A stretch of DNA of 64,000 nucleotides from Dryococelus australis (lineage: Eukaryota > Arthropoda > Insecta > Phasmatodea > Phasmatidae): assembly GCA_029891345.1 (NCBI GenBank), contig CM056999.1, positions 26,881,418 to 26,945,417 of the forward strand, written 5' to 3'. A program made the position numbers and the translations under genes. Below are positions 58,559-64,000 of this stretch, one piece after another (the first letter of the stretch is position 1; each line of letters begins with the position of its first letter). Below the pieces are notes generated by a model. It had not been told where the DNA came from. It made no database searches and was given only the letters and a program-made list of their open reading frames with translations.

Positions 58559-59260
58559 CTACATACTTAACACTTCTGCCACCTTACACAACAAAGCCCC
58601 AGACCAAAAGGGTTTAATTTTTGGTCTTTGAGGTCTTGCTGTAACACTGCCACTTGGAGATGCTTGTGGCAACACACTGGAACTGTCCTGCGAACAAGAC
58701 TGTGCTGTGTTTGAGGGAAAACCCTCATGTCCATCACTTGGGGACGATGGTGCAGTTAGGGCTGATAATCGTTTAAACTCCTTGCTTCCTTCAGGCAGAG
58801 GTTCCTTTTGATTGCTGAGGGGCCATGAAAGGTGCTGGTTGCCAATGCTCCACAGGTGCTGGTAACGTAGCACCTCCAAATGAGCCTGCATGTCTTGGGC
58901 GAAGTTGATCAATATGGCAATGCATCCAAAATTCATCTGTTGTCAGCACTGGTCCTGTCACCTCAATCACTACTGCAGATAACCACATTGGAACCCCTCC
59001 CATATTCTTAGCATAAACTGGGTCCAGAGGGGCGAACATGCTAGGTTTCAAAGAACATGGTCTCTCTTGTTTCTCCTTCATTTCTTCTGGATGAATACAG
59101 TCCAGACATGTTTGGAGCCTACGGCCCATTAGCAGGACTAGTTGATGTAAAAGCACTTGTGTTAACATGATCCAACAGAAACCTGGCCAGCCGCCTTAAT
59201 AAATCCCCATCGCACATTTTCTTCAATGAACCTTTCATGGTTTGTACCATACACTCAGCG
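58559..59260 (-). pseudogene. Gypsy integrase C-terminal fragment, interrupted
   Basis: From 59,260 the minus strand reads AECMVQTMKGSLKKM, then GDLLRRLARFLLDHVNTSAF, a shifted LLMGRRLQTCLDCIHPEEMK, FAPLDPVYAKNMGGVPMW, AVVIEVTGPV and HCHIDQLRPRHA. This is the second half of a gypsy integrase core followed by its C-terminal chromatin-binding region. Frames change near 59,160 and 58,930. A Ser/Pro-rich tail (GFPSNTAQSCSQDSSSVLP) ends at about 58,559. The upstream half of the core is missing because another element begins at 59,261. The motif that normally precedes AE(R)xVQ should lie beyond 64,000 if the interruption is a clean insertion. Confidence 0.88.
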
Positions 59261-59464
59261 GTGGCAGTTCAAGTAAATACACAAAATTATGCCTCTAGGG
59301 CACAAGCTGTCAACAGCTTAATAATTACTGACATGCGAGATTACACTCAACACACTGAAACAATAATAATTAAAAATACAAGGTGACAATTTGTCTCTTA
59401 CTTACGTGATATGGGTAATGAGGAAAAATAAAACAGACATAACAGATGGCACTACATAACACTG
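59261..59464 (-). mobile_element. Direct repeat (probable 3' LTR), left copy
   Basis: At least 204 bases from GTGGCAGTTCAAGTAAATAC match 63,800-64,000 (GTGGCCGTTCAAGTAAATAC) on the same strand at well over 80% by eye. The match is strongest in the last 60 bases (AAAAATAAAACAGACATAAC and what follows). The right copy runs off the window, so the true length is unknown. The enclosed coding sequence is minus-strand, so this would be the 3' LTR. TGG just inside the boundary fits an LTR end. A purine-rich tract on the minus strand (AAGAGGAGGGCG, near 59,890) might mark the polypurine tract and so an LTR of about 0.63 kb (inference). Confidence 0.7.
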
Positions 59465-60020
59465 AACCTCAAAAATGCAAACACTAAACGTAAACAAAAA
59501 AACATGGAATTCGGCCTGACACATGTACACTGGTATTTGTATCAGTATGTACCTGGTAGTGTGATTATCTAACTTTGCATACTTGTGCACACTGATTCAC
59601 TTTGCGGAACATTAATTCTTGTGCCTAAAGAACATTTTAGATTTACACTAACACCATTGGCATTGTAGATGATAACATACACATACAAAATCAAATATAC
59701 ACTGCACACTCCCTAACAACTGACATAATCCTAATTACACATTTATACGCCCTTGCACTTGACACATAACACATACACACACACAGCACTGGTTCGCTGA
59801 CTTAGGTGCGTGCTGTTGTGTTGTATTTTTGGCGTCTCTGGTGGCACGACGTGGTGAATGGCCTGCGGTCTAGGCGCTATCGACGTCAAACGCCCTCCTC
59901 TTCGGAGGCCATTCACTCGGTGTATCTTCTTCACACCTAGTCGCAGCATCTCGCCGGTGGCTGAAGCTACTCTCATGGTCGCAGCTGATACACACATGGC
60001 TCTTGTTGACATTGAGCTCC
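59465..60020. other. Probably rest of the LTR, then element 3' region
   Basis: No coding signature. The candidate polypurine tract on the minus strand is near 59,890. CATGGTCGCAG (59,974) recurs at 60,127 in the E-box ladder. Confidence 0.35.
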
Positions 60021-60304
60021 AGGTGCACGTGGTAGATAACTGTCAACACACTCCTCGTGTTGTCTTCTCGCGAACACACGTGGCCACAAATTGTAAACAT
60101 TGGCTTGTTGTTGTTCTGCCAGCCCACATGGTCGCAGAATGTCAACTCTCTCTTTCTCTTCTGACGTTCGCTGCTGCTCTGCTACGGGCGCACGTGGTCA
60201 CAGGATGTCAGCATTGGCTCCTTGTTGTTCTGCAGGCCCATGTGGCTGTATTTCCCGTGCGGGCTGCGGTTGTCCTGGGGCCTGGCCACAGGCTACGCAC
60301 GTGG
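59993..60304. repeat. Imperfect tandem repeat with E-box (CACGTGG) ladder
   Basis: CACGTGG or a one-base variant occurs at 59,993, 60,025, 60,077, 60,125, 60,191, 60,239 and 60,298, at spacings of 32, 52, 48, 66, 48 and 59. Between them, TGTCAACA/TGTCAGCA and ATTGGCT(C/T)(C/G)TTGTTGTTCTGC recur. CACGTG is a perfect palindromic E-box. Confidence 0.7.
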
Positions 60305-61200
60305 CATACCATCGTTTGCTTGGATGTTTTGTGCGGCGTGGTGGGGAGAAGAGTCCCTCTGCTCCCGATTCGTCGCTACTGCGGTCCTCTGCATCGTGCG
60401 GATGGCCTCTGCTTGGAAGGGGGTTATTCTCGACACGTGCTCCTTGAATCGGCTCACTCCCCGTCTCTGTTGTTGTGTTCGCCGGCATGGCGGGTTGCTG
60501 ATGTCTAAGGGGTGTGTTTACCTCTTGCATGCCCTGACTGTTTGTTGTTGTTACGTCGCGTAGCGTGTCTGTCGGCGGCATCATGGTGACATGAGCAGCT
60601 GTTTCCCCTTGTGGACGAAATCTCGTCGGGCGTGGCAGCCATCTGTGGGCTCTATTGCAAGGCAAACAGTCTTCTGATGCTCATAACCTCCACGAGCGGT
60701 GTTGTAGCTCTCTCATTCTCTTCTAGACCATTTTGTTGTGGTGCGTTGTTGACTTGTGTGCTTGTTAGCCTGAGGGCATCATGGTAAAATACTGTTTTTC
60801 TCCTTGCGCTCAAACGCACCTCGTAACACGTATCTCCTAGTTGTTTGGAGATTATGTGTGGGCCATTCCACTTTTCTGCTAGCCCGGTGCAGAATACCAT
60901 CTGCCCTGCAGATTGATGACGTGTCTTGACATACACACACTGATCCGGCTAGAGTTGTGGCTGGGGTCGGGATGAGACCAGCTTCCATTGCGTGATGTAT
61001 CGCCATTGGTTTTCCCTCACTTCTCTCACTGTGCATGCGCACCTCTCCTTTCTCGCTTCTTCTCCTTCTGCACAGCTGGTGCGTTCTCTTGCTTCTCTCA
61101 CGAACTCGCCTGCGAGTGTCAGGTCATATCTTTGTAGCAGCTGGGCTGGCATCATCCCGTGGCCTGGTTTACCCGTGTCCTCAAGTTGAAGAGGGCAGCG
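60198..61200 (-). pseudogene. Gypsy integrase C-terminal tail, second element
   Basis: From about 61,200 the minus frame reads LEDTGKPGHGMMPAQLLQRY, then LTLAGEFVREARERTSCAEG, TVREVRENQWRY and QWKLVSSRPQPQL. After a stop and shift it reads YVKTRHQSAGQMVFCTGLAE, KWNGPHIISKQLGDTCYEVR and KTVFYHDALRLTS. These are the end of a gypsy integrase core and its C-terminal domain (WNGPxxI...LGDxxYEVR). A Pro/Thr-rich tail follows (60,665-60,198), ending with GLFSPPRRTKHPSKRWYAT, similar to the RRPPxRY ending of many gypsy Pol proteins. The two catalytic aspartates and everything upstream are missing. The fragment lies between the two direct repeats, in the orientation expected for their element. Confidence 0.85.
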
Positions 61201-62720
61201 GGGAATAAAATGTCGTCGATGTGTTGAATATGGTGATGAGTCAATGATGGACATGCTGTTGCTTGGGTTTGCGTGGCAAATCCTGCATACTATGTTGTTA
61301 CATTCGGTGTGGTAAAGAATATAGATGGAGGGAGGGGTGTGAAATTCTCCTGCCCATCGCACCGTGATAAAGAATGTGTTTTCGACATGGAGGCACAGAA
61401 GGAGGGGAATCTTGCCACCCCTCTCTTGCTGCATAGCCGATCGATGACTGGGCCGAATGTAAACAAACACATTAAGTTTTACACGTGGACACGTTCTCTG
61501 TGGCGGCATAAAATTACCTGAGCAATGTTCACACATGAGGCATGGTACACCCAATTAGCAATGTTCCATTGTGATGCGGCGAACCAATGCACCCAACTGT
61601 CTGCACGAGTTTTGTTGCTGCTCACACTGTGTTGCTGCATGCCTGACAGTCTTAACAGGTTTTCTTGGTCGATAGAGGCACCCACTTTGCCAATGGTATC
61701 ACGTTACTTGAGAGTATCTGCACGGATGGGGTGGTTCTGATGTTAGCATCGGGATCCCACAGTCCACTGCTGTATTGTGGCGCATTGTTTGAGTTGGTAT
61801 ACTGCTGCACTGTGCTACACGCTGGGTTGGCATGTCAGCGGCGGTCAGTACTGATTGGTTTGGCTGGCTGCATGCTGCATTGTTTATGTTCGCTGAAGTG
61901 GGCGTGGCAATGTGTTGTGCTCGGAATCCCAACATCTCGTTCACACTGTTGGATTAGGCGCTGCAACTGTCCCAATGCATGTTGTCATTTCCAGTTCTAT
62001 TTTTGTCGTGTTGGCTAAGGTACTGGAAATTTTACTTGTGGTGGCGTGAATGATGTTGCAGTTAGATATCCTGTGATGTGACGATAGCCATTCTAGGACA
62101 AATGATGTGAAGACTGATGAACAGTTGCAGACCGGATGATGCGAAGCAAATATGCCCAAGTCCAAACGTTTCATTTTTCCGCACTGTTGGCATGTTCTTG
62201 TTTGAATGTCGAAATAAAACTCCATGTTGTTCGTTGGATGATCGATGTGGATGTGATGACTGGCATGGATGTGCAGCGCAGTAGTACATGCTGCTTCACC
62301 GGACCATGTGTCCACGTCTCGCGGCTGACACCCACGTGGTCGCGTGTGGTGTACGGGATGGTGAATCAGAAAGCAGTTTACCAGGAATGGTACACAGATT
62401 GATACATGGATAAAATTGAAGTAGGCGGTTAGGAAAGTTGGCAGGAAAGATTAGGCCACTAGTTGCGGCATGTTGTTGTTTGCCTAGACCACGGGGGGGA
62501 AATGAGGTGTGGTGTATAGGAAATGTTGTTAGCCAGGGTTAAGGGCCCCAGCCCACGGTGCGAGCACAAAGTTACACTTGGTAGAGACTGCTTCTCTTGG
62601 GTCGTGATGGCCAACGACCGTTGGCCTGCCCCCATGTACACATCTTAATAGATGTTACCAGTTTTAATACCTTTCTGCCAGTTGTGAATTATACTCCAAT
62701 TGCCTCAACTAGTTAGGGAT

Positions 62721-62722
<2 letters not shown>
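61201..62722. other. Internal region of the second element, unrecognised
   Basis: Many overlapping short frames lie on both strands (for example 61,941-62,315 minus, with TRTCQQCGKMKRLDLG). None gives a convincing domain. The C-x-x-C pair is suggestive but isolated. If the direct repeats are LTRs, most of gag-pol has been lost here. Confidence 0.35.

Positions 62723-62753
<31 letters not shown>
62723..62753 (+). repeat. Poly(C) tract, 31 bases
   Basis: An uninterrupted run of 31 C, the longest in the window. Confidence 0.95.
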
Positions 62754-63799
62754 ATCGACCCTGATAGGCCAGCTCACACTCGAAGGGTTATTTTGGCTAC
62801 CCAACACTGTTTTTAAAGACATGTGGTCGATACAAAATTACGAAAGAAGGTTAAGTAACCAATAGGCATTTAATCATAATAAAAACATCGGCATCTCACA
62901 AGTACGTATTTATTATAAGTTCTTCCCCATTGAGGCACTATGATTTACAAACCTCTGTTTTCCATCCATGCGGGCTCTTACACAGATAAAATTGCCATAG
63001 GGCATATGAAATTACATGATACATCACGCCTCGGTTACGTAAAAGACGAACCGAGGGTGAGAGAGCGAGTACTCCGGGCGAGCAATAAACAAAGGTCCCG
63101 GTACTGTAAAGTGAATTAAACCGAATTACATGATGGTTAATAAACTAAGATGAAGTGCCCCATGCACAACGTCATGGTGGTATTCTCACGAGATCTCAGA
63201 TGCTACTCCCTTCTCATTTTACGCGGTGGCTGCTCACTGGCCGGCACTCCCATGCAAACATTACATGACATAATTATACTTAAGGTAAAACACAAAATGA
63301 ATCGAAATGGATTCTACAATGCCGATGAGATATACGTATGAACAAACTCTTAAAAAACAAAACATAAAAATTCATATTAGTAATATAAAAATTAATACAC
63401 ACATTTGACCAGACCTCATTGCCGTGGCAACCTAACCTCACTATCAACATTTGTAATTTAACAATAATATCTTTAGAGTCCCCAGTCAAGTTTATTATGT
63501 CCATACGATTTTCCTTTGTGGCAAAACATCTCAGTTCATCTAACTTGGCATTGAAAGATTTCGAATCTACTTTTACAATTTTGCAATGGCTATTTGCCAC
63601 ATGGCTGTGTGCACAGGTCCACTTTGATTCGTTGTTTTTGAACATGGTAGGAAAATCCGGTATTTCAATACTGCCTGTATTGGTCGAAAACTATTTTTTT
63701 AATGTAAAATATAAAAGAATGGTTTGTAATGCATAAAAGTTGCGTTAATAATAATTAGCAATATTACAGAGACCTCTATGTATTACACTAGCCTCGTCT
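62754..63799. other. Nothing recognised
   Basis: AT-rich sequence leading to the right direct repeat. Overlapping frames at 63,280-63,645 minus and 63,419-63,736 plus show no known domain. No clear primer-binding site was found next to 63,799. Confidence 0.35.
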
Positions 63800-64000
63800 G
63801 TGGCCGTTCAAGTAAATACACACAATGGCGCCTCTAGTGCACGAGTTGTCAATAGCTTATTAATTACAGACTTGCAAGATCACACTCAACCCTGATACAA
63901 TAATAATAAAAATAAAAGGTGACAATTTGTCTCGTACTTTAGTAATATGGGTAATAAGGAAAAATAAAACAGACATAACAGATGGCACTACATAACACTG
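63800..64000 (-). mobile_element. Direct repeat (probable 5' LTR), right copy, cut by window end
   Basis: Partner of 59,261-59,464, about 4.54 kb away in the same orientation. It is truncated by the end of the window. Confidence 0.7.

Overview
This is a stretch of repeat-rich, AT-rich eukaryotic nuclear DNA. There are no operons or ribosome binding sites and no long intact frames. There are many microsatellites, several long poly(C)/poly(G) runs, and many decayed transposable elements. The element set is Jockey-like non-LTR retrotransposon, Ty3/gypsy LTR retrotransposons, BED/hAT transposon, an IS630/Tc1-type transposase, Harbinger-like MITEs and a YqaJ-type nuclease pseudogene. Together with the GACCC/GGTCA-type satellites, this suggests a large-genome arthropod, perhaps a crustacean or a hemimetabolous insect. 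That assignment is an inference, and the species cannot be fixed from the sequence. I found no convincing intact host gene, tRNA or rRNA.

Layout. 1-9.7 kb is mostly unrecognised AT-rich DNA carrying several minisatellites, including 38-bp and ~160-bp tandem repeats and a ~2-kb degenerate array. 9.7-11.9 kb holds two inverted copies of a repeat flanking a microsatellite region, then a ~110-bp tandem repeat that runs up to a YqaJ nuclease pseudogene (11.9-12.5 kb). 12.5-20.5 kb is mostly empty apart from a strong hairpin, an unexplained Ser/Thr-rich frame (15.7-16.3 kb) and a minus-strand LTR-like promoter (~17 kb). An IS630/Tc1-like transposase fragment lies at 20.6-20.9 kb. LTR-like promoter units lie at 21.2-22.1 kb and 26.7-27.7 kb.

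29.0-34.6 kb is the best coding debris in the window: a minus-strand Jockey-like LINE (34.55 to 30.96 kb) that abuts, within a few bases, a 5'-truncated gypsy pol on the same strand (30.96 to 29.04 kb). An inverted-repeat element lies at 36.1-37.15 kb. A BED/hAT transposase pseudogene on the minus strand is split in two, 47.46-46.54 kb and 42.72-41.96 kb, by about 3.8 kb of unrelated DNA. That insert carries its own unexplained acidic frame. 49.9-57.1 kb holds four candidate MITE-type elements, two of them with clear 3-bp target duplications. 57.5-58.2 kb is another plus-strand LTR-like unit. At 58.56-59.26 kb a gypsy integrase is interrupted exactly where a second gypsy-type element begins, one flanked by long direct repeats (59.26 kb and 63.80 kb, the latter running off the window). 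That second element keeps an integrase C-terminal tail (61.2-60.2 kb) and a ladder of CACGTGG-type E-boxes.

Nothing here looks like an active cooperating gene system. The value of the window is as a record of nested insertions, plus a few hairpins and open frames I cannot explain. All protein calls are from reading translations by eye, and no database search was possible.
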